From Ruegeria halocynthiae (GTDB taxonomy: Bacteria > Pseudomonadota > Alphaproteobacteria > Rhodobacterales > Rhodobacteraceae): a stretch of 64,000 bases of DNA. Under the pieces are notes generated by a model. That model saw only the letters and a list, made by a program, of their open reading frames with translations, was not told the origin of the DNA and did not search any database. Made by a program: the position numbers and the translations under genes. Below, piece by piece: positions 16,891 through 24,610 of this stretch (its first letter is position 1; each line of letters starts with the position of its first letter). Location: the NCBI RefSeq assembly GCF_000743705.1, contig NZ_JQEZ01000003.1, forward strand, positions 731,123 through 795,122, given 5' to 3'.

Positions 16891-18479
16891 CACACACGCT
16901 CCTCACCTTCTTCAAGCCAGCTGCGAAGGATCTCGACGGTTTCCTCCTGCTTGTCGCCGATCATCGCCCGCAGCCGATCGACCGGATCTGCCCCCGCCTG
17001 CGCGGCCAGCGCTGGCACGCCGCCTGCGGTCGCCTGCCCCGGCAGGGCGGTGACCTGTCCGCCCTCTTCGGGTGCAATTTCGCCTGTCAGATAGGCGTCG
17101 GGCTCGGGCGTCACGCCAGAAGGCAACAGCGCAGGGGCCATCGCTGGACTTGTCAGGATCGGACGGATCACAAACAACCCAAGCACCAGTGAGACAATCG
17201 CCAGAACCGCCATCTGGATCAGCGACATCGCGTCGAAATGCACCTTTTGCCAGATCGAGGACGCAGCCACCGTGCCCTGCGGTTCAACCACCGGCAGGTC
17301 CAGCGATTTCAAGGTGATGACGTCCCCGCGCGCCGCATCAAAACCCACGGCCGAGGCCACAAGTTCTTTCAAGGCGTCCATTTCGGCCTCGGGCATCGGC
17401 TCAAAGGCCTCTACCCCTGCGGCATCCACCGACCGCGTTCCGTTAACCAGAACCGCGACCGTCAGCCGTTTGATCGCGCCGGGTGCATTGTGCACCTCAA
17501 GCTCTGTTTCCGAGACCTCATAATTCACCCGTTCCCGCGTCTGCGTTGCGTTGGAATTCGATTCGTCTCCTCCGGCGCCATCGCCATCCGGCAAGTTTGA
17601 CGCAACGGTGACATCCCCAGACTGGTTGCGGGCACTGTCCGAGCGTTCCTCGACATCGGTGCTGATAGCCACGCGGCCATTGGGATCAAAGCGGCGTTCG
17701 CGGATGGATTCGGTCTTGGTGACGGTGTCAACGCTGACCTCAACCACCGCATTTCCGGCCCCGACGCGCGCCTCGACCAGCCGCATCACCCGGTCGCGCA
17801 ACTGCTGCGCCTTGTCATCCGCCGTGTCAGCAGCAACAGCGGTTTCCTGCGCCCCGATCACCGCCCCATTCGAATCGATGACCGTGACATTCTCGGGCGC
17901 TAACCCGCTGACCGCCGAGGCCACAAGAAACCGGATCGCCTTGGCCTGATCGGATGTGATCTGCCCCCCCGACGGCACCAGATAAATCGAAGCCGTTGGA
18001 GCCACACTGCGCTGAAACGGATTGGTCGATCCGTTGGCGATGTGAACCCGCGCCTGGCTGACATAGGGGCTGCCGACGATAGTGCGGGCCAGTTCACCCT
18101 CTTTCGCACGCCAATAGGCAGCGTCGAACATCTGCGAGGTGGTGCCAAACCCGCTAAGCGAATCCAGCAGCTCGTACCCCCGGTTGCCGTTGGCGGGCAG
18201 GCCTTCGCTGGCCAGGGTCATGCGCAGCTCATCCCGCTGTGACCCGGGCACATAGATCGAACCGCCCCGGATCTCATACGGCACCCCGCGCTGATCCAGC
18301 GAGCGAACGATATCCCCCGCAGCCCCGCTTTCCAGCCCCGCATAAAGCAGGGTCATCGACGGCGCCGTCATCAGACGCGACATCGCAAGGACCCCAAGAA
18401 ACACCAGCACAACCGCACCGGCAACGATGATTTGTTTACGCCTGTCCAAACTTGCCCAGACAGTTCCGATCTGCTGCAC
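16890..18479 (-). CDS. fliF: Flagellar MS-ring protein FliF
   Basis: A 529-residue inner-membrane ring protein, the base on which the flagellum assembles. Two transmembrane segments lie near 20-38 and 430-455, flanking a large periplasmic region with TLLYAGLESGAAGDIVRSLDQRG-like ring-building motif (about 46-68) and NPFQRSVAPTASIYL (about 150). The C-terminus holds the FliG-binding tail. The likely start is GTG at 18479, five bases after a GGAGG; a GTG two codons earlier overlaps that ribosome site. Heads the minus-strand flagellar operon, divergent from fliL by about 120 bases. Confidence 0.95.
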   Translation of the reverse strand: MQQIGTVWASLDRRKQIIVAGAVVLVFLGVLAMSRLMTAPSMTLLYAGLESGAAGDIVRSLDQRGVPYEIRGGSIYVPGSQRDELRMTLASEGLPANGNRGYELLDSLSGFGTTSQMFDAAYWRAKEGELARTIVGSPYVSQARVHIANGSTNPFQRSVAPTASIYLVPSGGQITSDQAKAIRFLVASAVSGLAPENVTVIDSNGAVIGAQETAVAADTADDKAQQLRDRVMRLVEARVGAGNAVVEVSVDTVTKTESIRERRFDPNGRVAISTDVEERSDSARNQSGDVTVASNLPDGDGAGGDESNSNATQTRERVNYEVSETELEVHNAPGAIKRLTVAVLVNGTRSVDAAGVEAFEPMPEAEMDALKELVASAVGFDAARGDVITLKSLDLPVVEPQGTVAASSIWQKVHFDAMSLIQMAVLAIVSLVLGLFVIRPILTSPAMAPALLPSGVTPEPDAYLTGEIAPEEGGQVTALPGQATAGGVPALAAQAGADPVDRLRAMIGDKQEETVEILRSWLEEGEERV

Positions 18480-18598
18480 ACTCACCTCCGACTCGCCGAC
18501 ATTCTGCCCGGCGCATCCCCTGTTTGGACGATTGCCCTTAACAATCGGTTAGTCCCTGCCGGGTTATGACGATTGCAGAACGGACAAGTGAGGACGTC

Positions 18599-19096
18599 AT
18601 GACTGACGCGACTGCAGAACAGGCAGAAGCCCCGGAAAAGTCCGGGAAAAAGGGGATGATCATCGGGGTGATTCTGGCTGTGGCCGGGGCGGCCGGTGGC
18701 TATTTCCTGACCACCTCCGGGCTGCTGCCTTTCGGCGGCAAACCCGCGATGGAAGAGGCAGAGGGGAAGGACAAAGGCAAGCCTGCAAAGGCATTGCCAC
18801 AGGTGGGTTTCATCGACCTTCCGCCGGTGATCGTGTCGGTCAAGGCGGGCGATTCGCGGCATCTGAAGTTTCACGCCCAGTTGGAGGTGAACGCCGGATA
18901 TGCCGCTGATGTCGAAAAGATGAAACCGCGAATCATGGACATCCTGAACGGCTATCTGCGCGCGGTCGAAGTGTCGGATCTTGAGGATTCTCTGGCCCTG
19001 ATGCGCATCCGCGGACATCTGCTGCGGCGCATTGAAATCGTCGTCGGAGAAGGCCGCGTGCGCGACGTTCTCGTGATGGAATTTGTATTGAACTAG
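18599..19096 (+). CDS. fliL: Flagellar basal body-associated protein FliL
   Basis: A 165-residue single-pass inner-membrane protein that surrounds the stator. The N-terminal cytosolic part is short, the helix (about 20-38) is GMIIGVILAVAGAAGGYFL, and the periplasmic domain has FIDLPPVIVSV (about 72-82) and the ending RDVLVMEFVLN. The ATG at 18599 has GAGG upstream; an earlier ATG at 18566 lacks this. First gene of the plus-strand flagellar operon. Confidence 0.93.
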   Translation: MTDATAEQAEAPEKSGKKGMIIGVILAVAGAAGGYFLTTSGLLPFGGKPAMEEAEGKDKGKPAKALPQVGFIDLPPVIVSVKAGDSRHLKFHAQLEVNAGYAADVEKMKPRIMDILNGYLRAVEVSDLEDSLALMRIRGHLLRRIEIVVGEGRVRDVLVMEFVLN

Positions 19097-19105
19097 GAGG
19101 CGAAG

Positions 19106-19588
19106 TTGGAGCTGATTGCAGATATTTTGCTGGTCGCCGGCGCGCTGGGTGCGGGTCTTTATTGCTTCGTGCTGTCGCGGCGGCTCAGGCGTTTTACTGA
19201 TCTGGAAAAAGGCGTGGGCGGCGCTGTTGCTGTGCTGTCGACACAAGCGGACGAGTTGAAGAAATCGCTGGGCGCGGCGCGTGAGGCCTCGGACCAGTCC
19301 GGTGAAGTCTTGAAAGACCTGACGCAGCGGGCTGAATCTGTTGCTCAGCGGCTGGAGCTGATGATGGCCTCAATGCATGATGTCATCCCGCCCGAGGACA
19401 AGACCGCGAAACCGACTGAGCCGGAGCCTGTCAAACCCCGGGAAGACACGGGTGATTCACCTGACGAGCATAAGGAATCAGCGACACCCGAGACAGCGGA
19501 GGAAACCTCTACCCCAACAAAGGCCAAGCGGCCCGGTGGCCTGATGTTCTTACGGCACGGTCGCACTCAGAATGAGGCGGCGACATGA
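19106..19588 (+). CDS. Conserved flagellar-operon membrane protein (DUF6468-like)
   Basis: A 160-residue protein with one N-terminal hydrophobic segment (about 4-23), a basic RRLRRF, then a helical stretch (LEKGVGGAVAVLSTQADELKKSL) and a highly charged Pro/Glu/Thr-rich tail. Similar proteins occur in the same place in Rhodobacterales flagellar operons; I recall this as DUF6468 but cannot confirm it. Start is TTG, five bases after GGAGG; no nearer ATG fits. The stop overlaps the next gene by ATGA. Role unknown, perhaps stator or switch support. Confidence 0.75.
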   Translation: MELIADILLVAGALGAGLYCFVLSRRLRRFTDLEKGVGGAVAVLSTQADELKKSLGAAREASDQSGEVLKDLTQRAESVAQRLELMMASMHDVIPPEDKTAKPTEPEPVKPREDTGDSPDEHKESATPETAEETSTPTKAKRPGGLMFLRHGRTQNEAAT

Positions 19589-20160
19589 CCCGCAGACCAG
19601 TAAAAAAACGCCCACGGGGCGGCGTTCTTGCGGTCATCTCGTTGCTGATGATCGGGTCCGCTGTGATTCGCCTTGGGTTGGAAGCTGGGCCTGCATTGGC
19701 GAAAACCGAAGAACCTACTGCCCCCAAGACCAATCAGGCGCAGGTTGATTTGCCGGGGGCGCAGGTTCTGCTGACCGAATTGTTGCGCCGGGAAGAGGCA
19801 CTGAAACGGCGCGAGGCTGCCACACTGGACAAGGAAAAGGCCCTGGCCGTTGCCGATCAGGCGATCGAGGTCCGCCTGGTTGCACTGCAAGAGGCCGAAG
19901 AAGCTCTGCGCGCGACGCTCGCCATTGCCGAAAAAGCTGCCGAAACCGACCTGACGCGGCTGACGGATGTCTATCAGAGCATGAAGCCCAAGGACGCGGC
20001 CGCCCTGTTCGAAACCATGGACCCGGGCTTTGCCGCCGGATTTCTGTCGCGTATGCCGCCGGATGCGGCTGCCGGCGTTCTGGCCGGACTAAGCCCCGAG
20101 GTCGCCTATACGATCAGTGTGATCATGGCTGGCCGCAATGCCTCGGCCCCTCAGGAATAG
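19585..20160 (+). CDS. MotE-like periplasmic coiled-coil protein (MgtE-N fold)
   Basis: A 191-residue protein with an N-terminal signal/anchor (about 12-30), a coiled coil from about 55 to 125 (LLRREEALKRREAATLDKEK-type heptads) and a C-terminal MgtE-N-like module, YQSMKPKDAAALFETMDPGFAAGFLSRMPPDAAAGVLAGL condensed to its key MKPKDAA and RMPPD blocks. This is the plan of MotE of rhizobia, a periplasmic chaperone for the motility protein MotC. Located between the DUF6468-like gene and motA. Confidence 0.8.
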   Translation: MTRRPVKKRPRGGVLAVISLLMIGSAVIRLGLEAGPALAKTEEPTAPKTNQAQVDLPGAQVLLTELLRREEALKRREAATLDKEKALAVADQAIEVRLVALQEAEEALRATLAIAEKAAETDLTRLTDVYQSMKPKDAAALFETMDPGFAAGFLSRMPPDAAAGVLAGLSPEVAYTISVIMAGRNASAPQE

Positions 20161-20198
20161 CAATTTAACCCCGCATCGGAATTCGCTGGAGATCACCC

Positions 20199-21068
20199 AT
20201 GATCGGACTTATCGGAATTGTCGTCATTTTCGCCATGGTATTCGGCGGTTATCTGGCTGCGGGCGGCAAAATGGCGATCATTTTGAAATCGCTCCCTTTT
20301 GAGATGATGATGATCGGCGGCGCCGCCGTCGGCGCGTTTCTGATCAGTAACGATATGAGCGCTGTCAAACACACGGCCAAGGACATGGGCAAGGTGTTCA
20401 AGGGACCGAAATGGAAACCCGAGGATTACCGCGACCTGCTATGCCTGCTGTTTTCGCTTATCCGCATCGCCAAGGCCAACCCGGTCGAGGTTGAACAACA
20501 TGTCGAAGACCCTGAAAACTCGTCTCTGTTTTCGGCCTATCCAAAGATTCGATCCGACAAAGAGGCGGTGGATCTGATCTGCGATACGCTGCGTTCGGCG
20601 TCGATGAACTATGACGATCCGCATCAGGTCGAAGAGGTTCTGGAAAAGCGGATGGAGGCGAATTTCCACCATGCCATGCATTCCAGCCACGCCTTGCAGA
20701 CCGTGGCCGATGGTCTGCCCGCGCTGGGAATTGTGGCGGCGGTTCTGGGGGTGATCAAGACGATGGGATCGATTGATCAGCCGCCAGAAGTATTGGGCAA
20801 ACTGATCGGCGGGGCCCTGGTCGGCACCTTTCTTGGTGTGTTTCTGGCCTATGGTCTGGTCGGCCCCTTTTCCGGCAAGCTCAAGGCCGTCATCGAAGAG
20901 GACAATCATTTCTATCAGTTGATCAAAGAGGTTCTGGTCGCCAATCTGCACAACCACAACCCCGCCATGTGTATCGAGGTCGGTCGCCAGAACACACCGA
21001 CCCACAACCGCCCGGGTTTCACCGAGCTTGAAGAGGCTCTGAAAGAACTCAAACAGGCGGCGGCATGA
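20199..21068 (+). CDS. motA: Flagellar motor stator protein MotA
   Basis: A 289-residue four-helix inner-membrane stator subunit. Start MIGLIGIVVIFAMVFGGYL is the first helix; the cytosolic loop carries the basic/acidic residues that touch the rotor (FHHAMHSSHALQTVADGLPALGIVAAVLG near 155-190). The final cytosolic part has HNRPGFTELEEALKEL. Length is typical for proton-type MotA of the 280-295 residue class. Start has CTGGAG upstream. No motB follows; instead a 714-residue periplasmic protein overlaps its stop by 4 bases. Confidence 0.95.
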   Translation: MIGLIGIVVIFAMVFGGYLAAGGKMAIILKSLPFEMMMIGGAAVGAFLISNDMSAVKHTAKDMGKVFKGPKWKPEDYRDLLCLLFSLIRIAKANPVEVEQHVEDPENSSLFSAYPKIRSDKEAVDLICDTLRSASMNYDDPHQVEEVLEKRMEANFHHAMHSSHALQTVADGLPALGIVAAVLGVIKTMGSIDQPPEVLGKLIGGALVGTFLGVFLAYGLVGPFSGKLKAVIEEDNHFYQLIKEVLVANLHNHNPAMCIEVGRQNTPTHNRPGFTELEEALKELKQAAA

Positions 21069-23209
21069 CCCGGATTGCGTTTCTTGCCTTGTTTCTGACG
21101 GCAGCCGCGACCGGGGGCGTGGCGCAAGAGGTTACCGTCCGCTCGGGCGAGCATGACGGGTATACGCGGCTGGTTGCTCAGGTTCCGCAAGGCACGGAAT
21201 GGGCTGTGACCCAGACAAAGAACGGCGCGCGCCTGCAGGTTGCACTGGATGACGTGGTGTTTCAGACCGGCTCCATCTTTCAACGTCTGACCCAGAATCG
21301 TCTGGCCGCGGTGTCACAGGTAAATCCGGGCGCCGCGCTGGAAATGGAGTTTGGCTGCGACTGCGCCGCGTCGGCTTTTTTGTTCAAAGACACGATGATC
21401 GTGGTGGATATTGCGCCAGGCACGGCCCTGCCGCCGATCAGCAAAGATATCCCCCCGCTTACCCTGCCCAAAGCCGCGCGTGTAGAAAAACCTTTGATTC
21501 CGACGCACCCCCTTGATCCGCTGACCCTGCCGTTGTTGGGGCTGAACGCGCGAGGCTTTGAAGAGCAGCTTTCTACGCGGCTGTTGCAGGGGGCCGACCG
21601 CGACATCGTCGATCTGAACATAGCCCCTGCAGGCCCAAGAGCGTCTGTTGACGATCACAGCCTGTTCATCCCCCCCGGGGCGGAGCTGAACATCAACGTA
21701 ACCTCGGTTCTGGACGACCTGAACGGCTTGCTGGGTCCTGATATTCCACAACTGGAAAAACGGCCCCCCTGCGTGTCCAGCGCCGAGCTTGGGTTTGACA
21801 AATGGACCGACAATCGCCCGTTCCTTGAACAGGTTTCAGCGCTCCGGTCAGGTCTGTTTCACGAGTTCGACACCATCGACAAGGCGCGTGCCCTGCAATT
21901 GGCCAAACTCTATGCGTATTCCGGGTTCGGGGCAGAGGCGCTCAGGGCGTTGGACCTGTTGAAGGTTCAATCCGAGGACACAAGCCGCGTGGCAGCCATT
22001 GCCCAGATTCTGGATGACACCCGGTTAACGGCCCCGAATCCATTTGCCGGTCTACAGCGGTGCGAAAGTGACTCGGCCTTGTGGGCCACGCTGACCGAAG
22101 GCCACTTGCAAGAGGACGCCAACCTGACCGCGATTGAGCAGTCCTTTGCCCGGCTGCCGGATCATCTGCGACGGTATATCGGCCCCACTTTGGCCGAGAT
22201 TTTGGTAAATAGACAAGAGATCGAGGCGGCCCGGCGCGTATTGCGATCAGTTGATCGCGTTGAAACGCAAACCAGCCCCAGCGCCGTGCAGGCCAAGGCC
22301 AAGGTTGCAACAGCCGAAGGCGATGCCCCCCGGACCGAAGCTTTGCTGAAAGAAGTTATCACCACCTCTGACGCCGCGTTGGAAGCACCGCTGGCTCTGG
22401 CTCGGCTGGTCGACAAACGCTGGCTGGATCGCGGCGCCGTATCGCCGCAGGAGCTGGGCCTTGCCGCCTCTTACACGGTCGAGTTTCGCCGGTCGGAAAT
22501 CGGACCGCAGATGCTGCGAACACATGCCGTTGCCCTAAGTCTGGCGAATGAACATGACGCCGCGCTAAATCTGGCGGGCGAGCTGCCCGAAAATGCCGAC
22601 AGCGCCGAAACATTAAACCGCGTCATGCTGGTTCTGACTGAACGGGCAGATGACACAACGTTTTTGCGCCGCGCCTTGAGCTTGCCCAAAAAGCATATCC
22701 AGGGCCTGACAACCGACACCGCCATCGCCGTGGCCGACAGGTTAGCCTCACTTGGGTTTTCCAAATCAGTGCTGAAACTGGCCCGACGGCCGCAGGACAA
22801 GCTTCGGCGGGGTGCCCGGGCGCGGTTGCGGGCAAGGGCAGCATTGCTTGACCAGCGCCCGCATCAGGCGATGCTGGAATTGGCCGACGACCCCTCGGAC
22901 AAGGCGGTGCAGCTACGGGCCACGGCCATGCAGGCGGTGGGGGATTTCAGGGCAGCGGGCGATCTGATGCGGATCACGGGCGATCCGGATGCCGCCAACA
23001 GATTGTTCTGGCTGGCAGACCTGCCGGATGAAGCCGACCCAAACACAGATACAAAGTTCAGCCAGGTCGTTCAGGCAACGCAGAGCCTGTCACGCGCGCC
23101 GTCCCGACAGGCGCAAAAGCCACTGGCGGACGCGGCAAGCCTGTTGCAGGACAGCGCGGACACACGGCAACGGATCGGTGAACTTCTTGCCACGCTTGGG
23201 CAGGAATGA
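21065..23209 (+). CDS. Large periplasmic protein of the motA operon, function unknown
   Basis: A 714-residue exported protein with a signal peptide (about 1-20, ending GVAQ). Residues 21-125 form a small beta-rich module with two cysteines (CDCAAS); the rest, from about 240, is mostly helical with Ala/Leu-rich repeats (e.g. ALQLAKLYAYSGFGAEALRAL near 280) that look TPR-like. I do not recognise a named family. Coupling to motA by ATGA and closeness of a MotE-like protein suggest a role like MotC of rhizobia, which is also periplasmic; no sequence identity with MotC can be claimed. Confidence 0.7.
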   Translation: MTRIAFLALFLTAAATGGVAQEVTVRSGEHDGYTRLVAQVPQGTEWAVTQTKNGARLQVALDDVVFQTGSIFQRLTQNRLAAVSQVNPGAALEMEFGCDCAASAFLFKDTMIVVDIAPGTALPPISKDIPPLTLPKAARVEKPLIPTHPLDPLTLPLLGLNARGFEEQLSTRLLQGADRDIVDLNIAPAGPRASVDDHSLFIPPGAELNINVTSVLDDLNGLLGPDIPQLEKRPPCVSSAELGFDKWTDNRPFLEQVSALRSGLFHEFDTIDKARALQLAKLYAYSGFGAEALRALDLLKVQSEDTSRVAAIAQILDDTRLTAPNPFAGLQRCESDSALWATLTEGHLQEDANLTAIEQSFARLPDHLRRYIGPTLAEILVNRQEIEAARRVLRSVDRVETQTSPSAVQAKAKVATAEGDAPRTEALLKEVITTSDAALEAPLALARLVDKRWLDRGAVSPQELGLAASYTVEFRRSEIGPQMLRTHAVALSLANEHDAALNLAGELPENADSAETLNRVMLVLTERADDTTFLRRALSLPKKHIQGLTTDTAIAVADRLASLGFSKSVLKLARRPQDKLRRGARARLRARAALLDQRPHQAMLELADDPSDKAVQLRATAMQAVGDFRAAGDLMRITGDPDAANRLFWLADLPDEADPNTDTKFSQVVQATQSLSRAPSRQAQKPLADAASLLQDSADTRQRIGELLATLGQE

Positions 23210-23257
23210 GGAATGGATGTCCTTTTACCGGCCCCTTGCGTACCCGCCCGAACCGGA

Positions 23258-24610
23258 TCAACGCGCTGGCGCGTTAAAAAGCAAAGGCAGCAGGCCCGCG
23301 TATCTGGATTTGGGATCCACCCAACCCAGTATGACTTTATGGATCGCCTCAGCACGGGTGGGACCGATAACCGGGGTGGCAAACTCCATGTATTTGGCGA
23401 TCACCTCACCGCGCGACATGGGCGCTTCGGGACCACCGCGCGCGTGAATATCGCCGGATTCCAACACCTGCCCGTCGGTGGTTGTCAGTTTGACATCCGC
23501 CCAACGCCCCCTAGGAAACCGGGCGCTATGGCGATCGTTTTCGTCAACATGGATGCGGCGCGCAAGCTGCTCCACGACCGGATCCGACAGCCCCGAACCC
23601 GAGATATGTTCAACTCCGATCCTGCCGTGAATGGCCTGCACGGCAACGGCAAATGGTAAGGAATATTGCGCCTGAGATGTCGTGTCGGGCATTCCGGCGA
23701 ACAGGCAGGCCGCCTGGTGAAAGCTGTTGATCTGAATGGATCGGATTTGCGTGTGGGTCAGGTCATGTTCCCACATCAACGCCCGAACCCCGTCGATGGC
23801 CGCATGTGCCCAGCGGCAGATCGGATAGGGTTTCACGTATTGATGTTCAATCTGCCAGAACTGGCTAAGATCGGCCCAATGGGGCACGGCGGTTTCCGCT
23901 TCAATCGTAATTGCGGGTGCTCCGGTAAAGCCGCGTTCGGCCAGAATTGCGGCCGACATGCCCACCATCGCGCCCCATCCCGACCCATCATGCAGCATCG
24001 TGGGGTTTGCGATCTCGCGCATCATCTGGCTGCGGGGGCCGTGGTATTCGGCAATTCCCATTGCCTGCCGCATCTGATCCCGCGTGTGCCCACGCAACCG
24101 CGCCGCCATCGCCACCACGCCCAGCGCGTTCCAAGCACCCGACGTGTGATAATCGCTGACGCTTGCGTGCAGCGACAACCCCGCGCGTCCGGCGACCTCG
24201 TAACCGGTGATCACAGCGGCCAGCGCCGCAGGCCCGTTCAGATCGCGGCACTGCTCGGCCAGGGCGATCAACGCGGGCAGCACGACAACACCGATGTGCC
24301 CCTTGGTCGGGTTATAGCCATCATGCCCGTCCAGATTGTCGATCTGAGTAGCCCCGGCATAAGCCGCGCCTGCCATACTGACCGACCGTCCATCAAACGG
24401 CATTCGGGCGCTATAGGCCGCGTCCGTGCTGGCATACAGCAACGCCGCCGTGTCACGCGCAATCACCCCGGCCTCCATCGGGCCCGAGGCGATCAGAATG
24501 CCCATTGTGTCCAGCATCATCAGCGCCGCTGCTTCTTTGGCGCTGTCGGGCATCTGGTCCGCACGGCACGTCAGGGCGAAATCGGCGACACGGGCAAATG
24601 TATCGGTCAT
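23258..24610 (-). CDS. MmgE/PrpD family protein
   Basis: A 450-residue member of the MmgE/PrpD family, whose known members include 2-methylcitrate dehydratase and cis-aconitate decarboxylase. Blocks seen: DTMGILIASG near 30-39, AYAGATQIDNLDGHDGYNPTKGHIG near 83-107 (with the active-site-region DGHDG), ITGYEVAGRAG near 135-145 and PYPICRWAHAAIDG near 257-270. The DGHDGYNPTKGH form differs from the DDTL-type PrpD of the methylcitrate cycle, so the substrate is unknown. Its start overlaps the stop of the amine dehydrogenase gene by 4 bases, which hints at a linked pathway. Confidence 0.88.
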   Translation of the reverse strand: MTDTFARVADFALTCRADQMPDSAKEAAALMMLDTMGILIASGPMEAGVIARDTAALLYASTDAAYSARMPFDGRSVSMAGAAYAGATQIDNLDGHDGYNPTKGHIGVVVLPALIALAEQCRDLNGPAALAAVITGYEVAGRAGLSLHASVSDYHTSGAWNALGVVAMAARLRGHTRDQMRQAMGIAEYHGPRSQMMREIANPTMLHDGSGWGAMVGMSAAILAERGFTGAPAITIEAETAVPHWADLSQFWQIEHQYVKPYPICRWAHAAIDGVRALMWEHDLTHTQIRSIQINSFHQAACLFAGMPDTTSQAQYSLPFAVAVQAIHGRIGVEHISGSGLSDPVVEQLARRIHVDENDRHSARFPRGRWADVKLTTTDGQVLESGDIHARGGPEAPMSRGEVIAKYMEFATPVIGPTRAEAIHKVILGWVDPKSRYAGLLPLLFNAPAR

